Source: Cryptomeria japonica
Lineage: Eukaryota > Streptophyta > Pinopsida > Cupressales > Cupressaceae
DNA length: 64,000 bases
NCBI RefSeq assembly: GCF_030272615.1
Contig: NC_081408.1
Location: 606,163,673 to 606,227,672, forward strand
Direction of reading: 5' to 3'
This document shows, in pieces, positions 21,671 through 33,665 of this stretch (positions are counted from its first letter, which is position 1; each line of letters opens with the position of its first letter). A program made the position numbers and the translations under genes. The notes beneath the pieces are model-generated. The model saw only the letters and a list, made by a program, of their open reading frames with translations, was not told where the DNA came from and did no database searches.

Positions 21671-21942
21671 ATCTCCCCCTTTGTCATTGATGAAAAAATC
21701 CATCAACAACAAACACATCTCTGCACAATTATGCAATAACTTAATAATTTGAATCTCTCATAAACTCTCAAGATCTCTCTCCCTTTGACATCAAGAACAA
21801 AGGCGGGCATAACTCCCTCTAAGAAAATTACTCTAGCTCCCCCTATGAGGAAGCACCCAAGCATCGGTCCAGATAAAAATATGCAAGATGTTCCATGGAC
21901 TAATGCACATCCAAATGTACATTAGTTCACATTAAGAAGGGG
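21671..21942 (-). other. Element E 3' untranslated region and PPT
   Basis: On the minus strand the tract AAAGGGGGAGAT (21671-21682) directly precedes the LTR. The rest is non-coding. Confidence 0.8.
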
Positions 21943-22248
21943 TTATACCCCTAACTTTTCCCATAGATACTCAAAATTATCTTTACATAATGCCTTCATG
22001 AATATATCTGCAATCTGCTATTTTTTAGGTACATACTCAAGGTTTACTTTATTATCCAACACCTTTTCCCTCAAGAAGTGATACCAAATGGAAATATTCT
22101 TTGTTTTGGAATGTTGTACCAAATTCTTAGAAATGTTTATTGCACTGGTCTTATCACACATAATAGAGATAGATTAATTGAATGTTACACCGATATCCTT
22201 CAAAGTTTTATTCAGCCAAATAATCTATGTGCAACATGAAGATGCTAT
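21943..22248 (-). pseudogene. pol: Copia RNase H C-terminus (element E), left fragment
   Basis: Minus-strand translation gives the copia end: WLNKTLKDIG, a SAINISKNLVQHSKTKNISI-like segment that includes the H-KTK-I motif, an FLREKV block and QIADIFMKAL, ending at TAA (21943-21945). Three stops and several radical substitutions mark decay. The upstream half is at 53923-54962. Confidence 0.88.
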
Positions 22249-23477
22249 TGTAATGGTGGAAAAAATGGTCAATGATAGATCAAGAAGGAAGCTACCCTTT
22301 CCCTCAAAGAGAGATGAGAGTTTTGCTATTGATTACCCTTCAAACACTTTTCACCATGTTACATTAGGAAGAGGAGAGGATAATTCACTAGATTCAATCT
22401 CTCCACATGAAGATGTTAGATTGAATTCTGAATGAATTGGGAATGTTAAGTTGATTCCCTTTTCCTTGTTGGAAATGGAAAGGAATTGATTGAATTATGT
22501 ATCACAAAAGTGACAAAGAATTGATTATAACTTGAGATCATAATATGGGATGAAGTTGTACAGCTGGATTTGGTAGTAATATATCGAGACGAAGTTGCCC
22601 TGCGAATTTGAGGAAAAGTTGCCTAGATTGTGGCGGGAATGTACACGGTCCTCCAAAAAATCTGCGAAACAAAAAGGGTTTTTCCGCCTCTACAAATGGA
22701 GCCTGAATTCGAAAGTACAACTGCACACCTACAACCTACACACCAAAAAGAGAGGAAAATGGGTTGGCATTGGGGAGTTGCCTTTAGGTCAAACTCTAGT
22801 TTTGGAATTAACCAAGTAATGAAAGAAAGTACTTGCACGTATATGTAAATGAAATACTAAATTGTAAATCACCTCGAGGGAGGTTGGAGTAGCAATGTTG
22901 ATAGAAATTATTACATGGAATTGAATGTTGGAATGAACCTCCTCTTTAATGGTTGAATCCTTGACTTGAATACAACACCTAGCCTTGAAGGGAGACTTGA
23001 GAATGCTCAATGCTTGAAAATAATGCTTGAATGCTTGATCTCATGTAAACTTCCCACACATCAAAATTATCAAACTTATCAAATGAGAGGATAAATTCCC
23101 CTTAAATACATGTTAGTGGATTTGAATTTCATCATGGGCCGACATTGGGAGATTTTTCCGCTCGATTCACAACCAAAAATGCAACCCTAGGAAGGGTCCT
23201 GCCCTAAAATAGGGAAGGGACAGGGGCGCCATGCCCATGTCATGAGAGGACAAGGGAAACACACCCTTGTCCTAGGGCAGAGAGTGGCACCATGCCCCTA
23301 TCCTAACCATTTCTTCAGGGCAGAGTGCGGATGGGGTGGTGAAGAGGCCAAGAAAGAAGCTATTTCCGAGGGTTGGGTAGTCTCCGATCTCTAATCAGGC
23401 TAGAGGATTCGATCTTCTGTGCATGAGGACCCTAATGTAGTAAAAAATTGCTTGGTTTATAATTTTATTACACTACA
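22249..23477 (-). repeat. Element C 3' LTR (left)
   Basis: A 1,229-bp LTR starting TGTAATGG and ending ACACTACA. It shares blocks with the LTR of A, including the segment around GGTTGAATCCTTGACTTGAA and the GC-rich cluster, here GGGACAGGGGCGCC. Confidence 0.9.
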
Positions 23478-24219
23478 TTTAGCCCCCACTTTAGTAGGAA
23501 TATAAGCATACACAATTACTACTAGTAAAGTTCAAGGAAACAAGATTTAAAGACTTTTACTAGGTCAAGGAGGGAATATGATCCAAGCCCCCAGTGGAAT
23601 TAGGATCTTACCACTTTGATTGACAAAGTAAAAGGGAAGGTTGAGAAGGGGAGATACATGACTACAAGTAGAAAATTTCCCTTGACTATGAGTCATGAAA
23701 GCAAGGATAGGAAAGATTAAAAGGTAAAACAAAGTTCACTAACTAATTCTAAGTATCACAAGAAGGAAAATATGAGTAGAGTGTATGCCTCCACATTAAA
23801 GCGATCACGCACACCTTATTGGGAGTAATTTTTGTAGGGCATGGTACACCCAAGAGAGAGAGAGAAGAAAGAGAACATGTTATCGCAAGGATTCAACCCC
23901 CAATCAAGGTATAAACCCAAGGATAATGAACACAAAACATGAGGTAGTGTCGCTTTCCTTGGGGTCAGTATGTTGTATGATAACTCATGTATATCATGTA
24001 TGTATATGCATATAATAATCCTCATTCCCCAAAGAAGATCACTACCTTAGAATAAAGGGAAGAGAGGATGTCTTTTGAGTCAACATGAAAGAGACCAAGA
24101 AAATATCTCAATGCTTTGCATTAGGGGAACAATAGAAGAATAAGGATACACATAGAAGAATGGCCATAAGAGAGAAAGAAAAGAGCGAGAGAAAGATCTG
24201 GAGTGCTAATATTGCTAAT
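23478..24219 (-). other. Element C region between gag stop and 3' LTR, with PPT
   Basis: Non-coding and homologous to 1209-1952 of element A. The purine tract AAAGTGGGGGCTAAA on the minus strand (23478-23492) adjoins the LTR. Confidence 0.8.
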
Positions 24220-27200
24220 CTAGCATGATATCTGCCTCTTGATCTTGCTGATCACTATTTTGAGAAGGAAAGCAACATATCAGAGGAGTGACATCGAGCA
24301 CAACAAATGGAGCTATCACAAGATCCAAACAAGGACTACACTCATGTTGTCAGTCACTTTGTTTGATTCTAGGAGCTAGAATTAGGTTTTGTGAAAACTC
24401 ATCTGATAAATGCTTGTCTATGTCAACATATTCATACTCACTATCAGAAGAATTGGGAGTTGTATTGCCATTATGACTAACATTTTCACCCATTTCCTCA
24501 TCAAATTTTAGAGAAAGAGGAGCAAGAACATGAATAGGAGTAAAACCATCACATATTTTATGCAGATTATGATTTGGAGATGTAGGTTTAACATCTTTCT
24601 TGGGAGAAAAGGGAATCATGTCAACTATTAGAGTCTGAGGAGATAGAATATTTTGAGGGATAGCTTCACGAGCTCCAACAAGGTGTCTTCATCAACATTC
24701 TCTTGCACAATGATTTCATCAATTATTAGTGGAAGGCTAAGAAGGATGATGAACACTTGACAAAGTAGGAATGTTTCTTTCCTTGATATTTGAAGGTTTA
24801 GGTTGAGGTATTTTTGGTTGAACAATAGGATAAGCAGGCCTCTTCTCTCGATAAGAGGAAGGAGGTGGAACTGCACCATAGAAAGGAGGAATATTAGGTG
24901 TAGGGAGGAGACCAGGTCCATCATGAGGAGGAGGTATAGGTCTAACCTTAGGAATAATAATGATGTTTTACTTAAGAGAAGGTAAAGACATATCCATAGG
25001 TATAGGTGGATGATCTTCCTTAGGAGGGAGATTAGTTCTATCCGTGAGGGGAAGAATGTCATCTTGAAGAATAATAGGGATGTCAAGTGTTGGGGATCTA
25101 GGTTGACTTAAGGATAAGATCATATCATTCTTCCATTTTTGATAAGATTGAAAAAGAGCATCACTCCTTGATGGAAGAGATTGAAATTGTTTAGGCCAAA
25201 AGAGATCAATAGGAACACCAGGGATTCTTGCAGATGGAGGAAATAAGCTATGGTTCATGGTTATAATTTCTCTATTTTCAGAAAATTTTAGACACTTGTG
25301 GATTGGAGAAGCAATAGCCTTCCTGGAAGATAGCCAAGGATAACCCAACTTCACATGAAATTTCTCAGAAGATGGTATGATAACAAAGTCAACATCCATG
25401 GTTTTAGCATGAATTCAATCGGAAGGTTGATAGAGTCAATGGTAGGACAGAAGAAGCCATCAAATAACTGCACAACCACATTTGAAACATCATATAGTGG
25501 TTTATGCAATCGCAAAGTGAAAAGATACTCATCAGTTATGGCATTAACCATGCAAGATGGATCAATAAGGGCACCACAGAAAGGGATATCCATAACCTTC
25601 ACAACTATGTATAAATGGCCATCGGGTGCTCTAATGGTCTCACTAGGATCAAATGTAATACAAGGATCCTTAGGCATATCTTGTGTTTCTACGATATTAA
25701 CCAAGTTTGGATCCATAGAGGTGAATTATTCAGAAGATAGAGAATTAGGCACAATCTCAATAACATTAGAGGTATGAGATGGCAAGGGATCAATGAAAAT
25801 GTTAAGGTTTTGATTAGGAGGAGCTACTGATTTATTCCCTTTATCATTCACATGTGCCATAGATATAGTATTATTATCAATCAATTCTTGAATCTTATTT
25901 TTTAATATAAAATGTTTCTCAGTGTCATGACAAGGGTGACGATGATATTGACAAAAGGAATTGTTATCAAAATAAGGAGATGCAAGCTTGGAAGGATCAA
26001 TTTTTTTATAGGAGGAAGTTTGATAACATTTTAAGGAAAGAACTAAGACATAATACTATGTAGAGATTCATTCAAGGAAGTAAGCTATCTTTCTCTTTGG
26101 AAAAATTTAGAAATAGAAGACACACCTATTGTAGCATTCACATGGTTGTTGTTGATTGGATCATTGAACTTGATGAAGTTTTTTGTTGGTTTGAACTTCA
26201 CAAACAGTTGTTGAACACTCTCCCACTTATCACTCAGAGCCATAGGAGTGGATTGCTCCATTTGACTCACAACCAATTGATAATTGTGGAGTGTTGCGCA
26301 CATTTACAGAAAGGAAGTAAACTCAGACAAAAGAAGCTTTTCCCTGATATCTTTCTGCAAATTAGAAATGAAAATTCTTTGAATATCATAATCAAGTACA
26401 TGAAAAGAAATTTGAGCAAACAAATTCTTATATCTACCAATGAAATTAGTCATTTTTACTTGAACACCTTGTTTACAATGCATTAAATGAGTCAAAGTGA
26501 TATTAGGACCAATGTTGTTTTGAAATTATTGGATGAAATCATTTGCTAGTTGGTGAAAAGAAGTGATGGAATAAGAAGGCAAAGAGCAATACCATTGTAA
26601 AGCCTTATCCCTTAGTGTTCTTGTAAACTGTTTTGCAAGAAATCATTGATCATAAGAAAAATCAGTACACAAGGTTTAAAATATTTTAACATGCATAAGA
26701 GGATCACCTTTTCCATTATAGAGTTCCAATTGAGGGATCTTCACATGTTTAGGTGGCACAACTTTAATAATATCAAGAGAAAGTGGGCTCACAACATCAA
26801 AGGTGGACACACTAAACTTGGATTGACTCATGGAAGCAATTTGTTGTTGTAAGGAAGATACTGTTTGAGAAATATTGTTAATTTTCATTTCGGTAGAAGA
26901 ATTGATGTTAGACATAAGTGATTGAGAAGGTGGTGTTATGTTATTGAAATAAGGCATGGACTGAGAATAAGGTGGTGGGACATTATGATAAGTAGGCATT
27001 GGTGATGATTGGGTAGGAAAAGGGACACTTAAAAGAAGGATAAAGTTGTTGAAGGAATTTCCCCCTTGTGTCACACTAATTGGTTGAGGAATAATGGGAA
27101 CACTCATGGAAGACATAGGTAAATATGAAGGCTTAAATGAAAAAGAGGAATTGCCCACATGACCTATGGTTGTAGGGATGATATTTTGAGTTGAAGTAGC

Positions 27201-27710
27201 CATGATGTTAGATGTGAAAGTAGGAATACTAGTCATAGGAGTAGTCAAAGGAATTGAAGGATTGACTTGTGTTGAAGGTTGTGAGTAACCTAGGGTTTCA
27301 ACACAACTATTGATAGGCATGAAATTAGAATCAACAATATGTGAAATGGCACACAATATATCAATTTAATTCTTATCACTTTGAAGCATGCATTTAAGAC
27401 CTTCAATTAATGGAAGAGCTTCACTATTAGGGTATTCTTGGGATATCCATTGTTGAAAGCTATCAAATTGATTGTCCAATGTTGAAATTTGATCTATAGA
27501 GACCCTAGTTAAAGCTTCTTCTTCATCATGGGATCCATCAATTGGGTTAATAGGCACATGATTAGGATGGGAAGCATTAGCATGATCCTCATTAAAGAAG
27601 TCACCCAAATTAGGCTCCATCTCCTTAGTAATTAAACCTTGGGAAGCCTTAATTCTAATGCTTCATTTAATGGGGATAGGATAGGTAAGACTAATAGTGG
27701 TAAAACTCAT
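24220..27710 (-). pseudogene. gag: Gag with degenerate protease (element C)
   Basis: A collinear homologue of the 1,142-residue Gag of element A, broken by several stops and frameshifts. The start ATG (27708-27710) and final TAG (24220-24222) match A. Readable pieces include the N-terminal acidic region (27366-27620), the Pro/Ser-rich region (26676-27356), the capsid core (26085-26640), the C-x2-H...H-x4-C region (about 25905-25970) and the retropepsin-like region (25351-25716). That last part carries the same Asp-Pro-Ser-Cys in place of the catalytic triplet as A. The basic and acidic tail (24350-25086) is frameshifted. Confidence 0.9.
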
Positions 27711-27978
27711 GAGGGAAAATTTGAATTTTGAATTGTGAAACAAAGCTTACAAAATTTGGGTAATGCAGAATGTAAGAAAATAATGATTACACAATTTAAA
27801 CTTTGTTGGAGGATGGGAATGACACAATTTCCAAAAATGAAAGGAAATTGAAATTTGAAAATAAGGCCAAGGGAAGACCACTTAACTTTAAAATAAAATT
27901 TTTAAAATCAGGGTAGACTATAATTAACCTCTTGATGTTAAAAATTTTCTTGAAATTTGAAATGTTGAATTTTGAAGG
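27711..27978 (-). other. Element C leader, first piece
   Basis: AT-rich leader upstream of gag, ending at the GAAGG target duplication of element B (27974-27978). It continues at 44349. Confidence 0.8.
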
Positions 27979-28004
27979 TGTAGACACCTAAAATTGTCCA
28001 CTCT

Positions 28005-28235
28005 AATTAAATAAATATTTTATTTATTTAATTATCTAAGCCTAATTCTTCTATTAATTAAATAAATCCTTATTTATTTAATTAATTCATTTATCCTCTT
28101 CTAACCTTATTTCTCATTTAAATAAATACATTTATTTATTTAAATTATCATTTTCCTAAATTAAATAAATATCTTATTTATTTAATTGATCCCACTTCTT
28201 CTATTAATTAAATAAATCTTTATTTATTTAATTAA
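28005..28235. repeat. Array of five AT hairpins in U3 of element B
   Basis: Five adjacent palindromes of the type TTAATTAAATAAAT...ATTTATTTAATTAA, about 29-32 bases each, separated by 15-25 bases. The array is duplicated at 43576-43806, and a similar array is in the solo LTR at 19215-19420. Confidence 0.85.
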
Positions 28236-28397
28236 TTCATTATCCTTTTCTACACATGACACATGTCACTCATCTCTTAATTCCTACACTACCTACCCCT
28301 CTCATTATTTTATTATTTCTTCTACCTACCCTTTAATCATAGCCGACCTCCTTTTTACACCTCTCAATCTTATCCCTCCATTTCATATAGTGTCTTC

Positions 28398-28405
28398 TAT
28401 ATAAG
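28398..28405 (+). promoter_or_regulatory. TATA box of element B 5' LTR
   Basis: TATATAAG followed by GAGATGC, with a copy in the 3' LTR. It is the best core promoter match in the LTR. Confidence 0.6.
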
Positions 28406-28775
28406 GAGATGCTTCCTTCATTATCAAACCCTAATCATTCATCCTAATCAAGCATTCTAAGGACCTAATGATCATTTTGACTACACTACGATCCTACTTG
28501 CAACCACATTCCGTTCTTTGTTGAGCTCTTGTGCACATAAAATCTGAGAGCAAATATATCAAGCAAGATCAATGGAGATAGGAAGAATGGAGATCAAAAC
28601 CCTATTGGACATGTGATGGTATAATCTTTGTGATTTCATGTGATTTGCATTGTCTTAGGTAATCTTCATATGTTATGGTGGATCTTTGTTGTTGTTAGGC
28701 TAGGGTTTTTGTGGTTGGATTCATTTAGCCTTTCAATATTGTTGTTATTGTTATCCATTTGCACCATATAAATTT

Positions 28776-28795
28776 TGGCACGCCCGGTGGGACTC
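28776..28795 (+). other. Element B primer binding site
   Basis: TGGCACGCCCGGTGGGACTC three bases after the LTR. Its form and place are those of a gypsy PBS. I did not assign the cognate tRNA. Confidence 0.75.
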
Positions 28796-28925
28796 TTGTC
28801 CCTTTGCATTTAACCTCCTTGTTGCAGATCTTGTGTTTTTGAAGTTGCAGATCAGACATTTTCGGCAACATTTTTTTGGTATTTTCGCGTTTGCGCACTT
28901 TCGGATCGCATTTTTTATTTTCAGG

Positions 28926-29165
28926 CGCGTTTGTGACAACTTTATCCGTGTCTGTGTTTTGTCAATATTTCATTTTGCAGGTTCTGGGATAGGCGCGTCT
29001 ATGTTACAGAAGCATGTCTATGTTACAGGAGCGCGTCTGTGTTGCATTCACCCGCGTCTGTGTCGGAAAGGGGCGTCTGTGATTTTTAGGCGTGTCTGTG
29101 CATCACAGAACTGCGTCTGTGTTATTCAGGCACGTCTGTGTTGAGGGTAATAGCGTCTGTGTTTT
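28926..29165 (+). repeat. GCGTCTGTG repeat cluster 1 (leader)
   Basis: About ten degenerate copies of a unit of roughly 20 bases whose constant part is GCGCGTCTGTGTT. The bases between motifs differ from unit to unit. Confidence 0.85.
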
Positions 29166-30387
29166 TACTGTTTCGGAATTTGGAGGTTTTCATTGATTCG
29201 ATTTTCGGATTTTGCACTTAAGGTTTCAGATCTAGTTTATTTTCGGATTAACACTTTCAGATCTAGCTAACTAAATTGGTGCAGCTTGTCTTGGAAGCAA
29301 AAAAACGTTTTGTTGAAGGCCCCTATGTCACAAAGTCTTTTGGGTTTTTAAAATGTACCTAACTTGTGTGTTTGCAGGAAAGGGTGATTATGTCAAACAA
29401 CCCAAACTACTAACAACTTTTGTTGCAGGTCCTTGGCTAGGGTTTTTAATTTTTATTGTGTGCCTTGTTTTCATAGACTAGCAAACACTTCCATTGGTGC
29501 ACTAAAATTGAATCATTGTCTTTTGTGTCTTGAGCAATAGGCTCTTTTTGTTTAATCTTTAGAGGGCCTGTCTTCCCGTGTGGTCATTAGGACTACTAGT
29601 GAGAAGAGAACGACCCAAGTGGTAGCGAGGAAAACCCACCTCATCCGAACCACTATAATCAAATGTATTCATGGTGAAAACTATGGATAACGTGTGCTGA
29701 TTAGTTCATACCGACACTATGTCTCCCCATAAACCCGTTTGATCAAATTTATTTGATCATTTGTAGGGCATAACCCCTACCGGCTGGGAACCTTCTGTAT
29801 TTACAGAGCTGAAAGTGCCGCATGTATGGCCACACGAGCGGATGCCCTTACTAGCACCATTTTGTTTTAGAGGCCCAAATCCTTCTAGTTGTTGGGGCAG
29901 GAGGTCGGACCTCTGGTAGCGGCCCACACACATACGGTTCTTAGTAGAGATACAAAGTTCGCCATGGGGAGTTTTCATGGGGACTGATGCTTGGCTGACC
30001 CGAGAAGTGAGTGCCGAGGGTGGAGCCAGTGAGGTCAAGCATCTAAGTATCCGCTCTGAATAGCGTAGCCTCGGGGGTAAAACCCCATGTGGGATCAACA
30101 ACTATTGTCTTGGCTAGCCATAAGAATTGTGCTTGACTTATGTTAAACATTCAAACAATCAAGACCAAACAACAAAACATTGTGTCTTTTGTGTCTTCAA
30201 GTGTATGCAAAACAATTTTACATCAAACAACACGCTTTTCTTGGAGTCAATTTTTGGAGTCTAAACACTTGCAAACATTGAGTCCTCATCAACACTGTGT
30301 CCTCTTGTCACGAAAAACAGTCAAATAGTCAGATTTGGTCACAACAAAACGACTTCACAGATTGGAAAAAATTGCACAAATTTTACA

Positions 30388-30675
30388 GAAACGCGTCTGT
30401 GTCTGTTTTAACCATGTCTGAGTCATATAAGCGCGTCTGTGAAGGGCAGAATAGCGTCTGTGTTTATAATAGCGTCTGTGTTGAATATAAACCCGTCTGT
30501 GTCGGATAACAACGTCTGTGAAGTATACAGTCGCGTCTATGTCCAGAATTGCAAAAATCTTTACAGTCCAGCAAACATAAACAAGAAAATCACAGAAGTG
30601 CGTCTGGGTTAAACAGAGTAGCGTCTGTGTCAGGAAACCGCGTCTGTGAAGTATACAGTCGCGTCTGTGTCCAGA
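30388..30675 (+). repeat. GCGTCTGTG repeat cluster 2 (leader)
   Basis: About twelve copies of the same motif as cluster 1, with one larger gap (30555-30595). A longer unit (CGTCTGTGAAGTATACAG plus TCGCGTCT) occurs twice. Confidence 0.85.
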
Positions 30676-31163
30676 ATTGAAAAACTGTTGGAAGTCCAGC
30701 AAGCAAACACAGTCAGTTTTGGAAATCTTGAGCTTCCTAGGTCATCTCTCTAAGGTTTCATTTAGCATTCAACTTGTCTTTGGGTCTCACAAAATCCATC
30801 ATTGCTTTATACCTTACATTACATTCACATTTGTCTAAACTTGAGTCAAATGGTCACTTGCTTGTCCTCATCATACTTTGTCAACACACAACATACAACA
30901 ACACTTTGCTAAGTGGTCCCTCATCAAGGTTTCTTACCTTTGGGTCTCATTTGGTTTTACTTAGAGTCAAGGTCAACTTACCTCATCAAGAGAAACTATC
31001 CTCTCTTTGGAAGTCACACCTACTCTACTACATACATACTTGGTCTTACACTTTGGACATTGCAAGTACACTTCAGACTCATTTACATTTCATCCAACTC
31101 TTGGTCTTCCGTACTCTTTCCATTTTTCATCTAGTCTCACACATCTTGGTCAATACCTAGTTC

Positions 31164-33665
31164 ATGGTTGAAACCCATCTTCAAAAATCTAGGAGAAAAA
31201 CTAAAGAGGCTCAAGAGTCCGCAAACATGAGTTCTTATGAGTATGACAATGAGATCTTTTTCAATTCTGATCATACTACATTACCTGACATGCATGCCTA
31301 TAGAAACAATCCAAATGTTGAGAACATGCACACTATAAACAACAATGCTACACAAAATGACAATGTGGACAACTTTTCAGTACATTCAGCAGATGTGGAA
31401 GAATCCATTATGAATCCCCATTTCAATCGATTGGTTGAGGAAATAATGAGGAGAGATAGACAATACTTCTTACACATGATGGCACAAAGTGGAGCCAAGA
31501 TACCTCATGATTTTGACATGTCTCAAATAATGGAACATAGACCTTTGCAACAACCTCACTCCAATATGGATCAAAGGAGACCTAATAGTGGAGGAAATAG
31601 AGGACCACACATGGTACCTGAATCACCATCAGCTTTGCTTCAAAAACCAGAGGTCCCACATACATATGGTCAAGCATATGATACTCACTTTCGTAGACCA
31701 TTATGGAAGTCTTATGCAGACAGATATGCTCAATCACATATCAATGCTAAGGATCAACCACCAAAACAATGGCATATTCCAAGGCATTCTCAAAATTTGG
31801 ACACAAGGAAACCTCATGTCAAATTTGGGGGCAATACAATAGAACATGACATGCCTGTAGAGTATGGTATACATGCACAAAATAGATATGGTGTTCATCA
31901 ACATGAATCTATACCAAGTGGTCCATATATGCAACATCATTACAGACCTCCTCCATATGAACATGTGTATGATCAATATCATCCATATATGCAACATGCA
32001 CCTCCTCCAATGGGTACCTCAAACATAGGATATGGTCCAAGAAGTCGATCTCCACCTAAGAGCAATTTGGAGCAACAAATCAGGGACTTGCAAAAGAAAA
32101 TGGAGGACATAAATACACCGAAGCCAACATACACAATGAGAGACAAATGTCCTTATCCATTTGACAAGAGCATTCCAATGCCTCCTTTTCCTACACACTT
32201 TGTGACGCCTAAATTTGATAAGTATAGAGGAAAAGGGGATCCTAAGGCACACATAAGACAATTTTTCACAGCTTGCATTGAGGTAGCAGCAGAAGAGACA
32301 TATTTGATGAGATTATTCCCACAAAGCTTAGGTGATCAAGCTATGGAATGGTTCTCCCAACTTCCACCTGGTATTAAGTCATGGGATGACCTAGCAGAAG
32401 CATTTATTCAACATTTCTCCTACAATATAGAGACAGACATATCAGTCACTACTTTGTGCAACACCAAGAAAAAAGAGGGAGAATCTTTTGCATCATTTTT
32501 ACAAAGATGGAGAAATCTGGCCAACAGATGCTCTTGTGAGATTCCACAAAAACAAATGGTAGAGATGTTCACCCAAAATGTTAACAAAGAGATTGGTTAT
32601 GACTTAAGGAAAGCTTGTTTGTCTACCTTCAAGGACGTTATCGAAAAAGGCTTAGCAACAGAAAAGGTCCTAATTGAACAAGGAGTCATTAAGATATTTA
32701 AGGAAAACAAAGATGACTTTAAAGGAAAAGACAAGCCAAGATTTTGGAATAAAAATAAGAACACAGTCAATGATGGTGTTGTTGATGCCAACACAGTGCG
32801 ACCTAAATTCATCTTTTCAGGATCAAGTTCTACAAACAATCAAGTGAATATTCAAACAACTTCCAGATCACGAAGGAAGTACACTCCATTGGGAGAACCA
32901 CTTGAGTCAGTCTTCAAAAAGCTGGTGGCAAACAAGGTGATCACAATTCCAGATTTTCCCCCATATGAACCAAAGGTTAAGCCGAATTGGTGGAATGATG
33001 ATGAGTATTGTGAATTTCATAAAAGCAAGGGTCATAAAATAGGAAATTGTCATCGACTGAAGAACATCATACAAGATCTCATTGATAGAGGTGACATTGA
33101 GATTGAGGGACATTCGTCTAATCAAGAACATGAGATGTTGAAGGAACCATTCCCAAAGCATGATAAAGGAAAAGCCCAAGTCACAGATGATCAGGCCAAC
33201 TATACTAGAGCACCTTACAACTATGATTCAACTATCAATCATATCTCGATGGACAATCATATCTCTACTATTACCATCAAGAACAAAAACCCTGAGAATC
33301 CTCCTCAGCGACCCAAGATTGTCCTAAGAGGTGTTGGATCTTCTTTCGAACCTACCTCTGAATGTCATGTTACAACTCATCGAGGTAAAATTACGTTGCC
33401 AGGTGCCTCCACTAAAAACACCACTTCTTCATCTACCAAACTTGAGTATGACCTTGTAGAACAGTTAGGGAAGACACCCATGCTCACCTCCATCCTTGAG
33501 CTCTTACGCATATCCCCCGCTCATAAAGCTATTCTTGACAAAATCTTGAGAGACACCGCCATTCCTACTGATCTGAACGTGGACCAGTTTCAAGCCATGG
33601 TGGGATACCTTTCCATTCCACATTCCCTTACATTCACAAAAGTCGATGATGCCTCTGTAAGTTAG
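31164..33665 (+). pseudogene. gag: Gag of element B
   Basis: An open frame of 833 codons encoding the capsid precursor. The N-terminal third is His/Pro/Met-rich and low in complexity. The retrotransposon gag domain spans about residues 345-500, with the HIRQFF, AMEWFSQLPPGIKSW and SFASFLQRWRNLANRC blocks. A C-x2-H...H-x4-C zinc motif lies near 613-630. The frame stops at TAG (33663-33665) but homology continues without shift into protease. Gag and pol therefore formed one polyprotein here, and the stop is a likely C-to-T change. The start codon is the first ATG of the long frame and is not otherwise confirmed. Confidence 0.92.

Larger units (their letters stand above)
27979..28772 (+). repeat. 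Element B 5' LTR
   Basis: A 794-bp LTR starting TGTAGACACC; its 3' end reads ATATAAA where the other copy has ATATACA. U3 contains five consecutive perfect inverted repeats (28005-28235) with 13-14 bp arms made of AATTAAATAAAT and complement, with 3-4 base loops. Confidence 0.95.
28796..31163 (+). other. Element B 5' leader
   Basis: A leader of about 2.4 kb with no supported gene. It contains two clusters of a GCGTCTGTG motif (28926-29165 and 30388-30675) around a GC-richer central block at 29560-30120. That block holds inverted repeats such as TGATCAAAT...ATTTGATCA near 29740-29760 and GGGGTAAAACCCC near 30073-30086. A 114-codon antisense ORF at 29757-30101 has no recognisable domain. Confidence 0.75.

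Noticed and set aside
29757-30101. 114-codon minus ORF in the leader of B
   Set aside because: No recognisable domain, antisense to the leader, and the block is better explained as structured RNA.
28926-30675. Possible CRISPR-like array of spaced repeats
   Set aside because: The constant part is only about 10 bases and degenerate, spacing is irregular, and the context is a plant retrotransposon leader.
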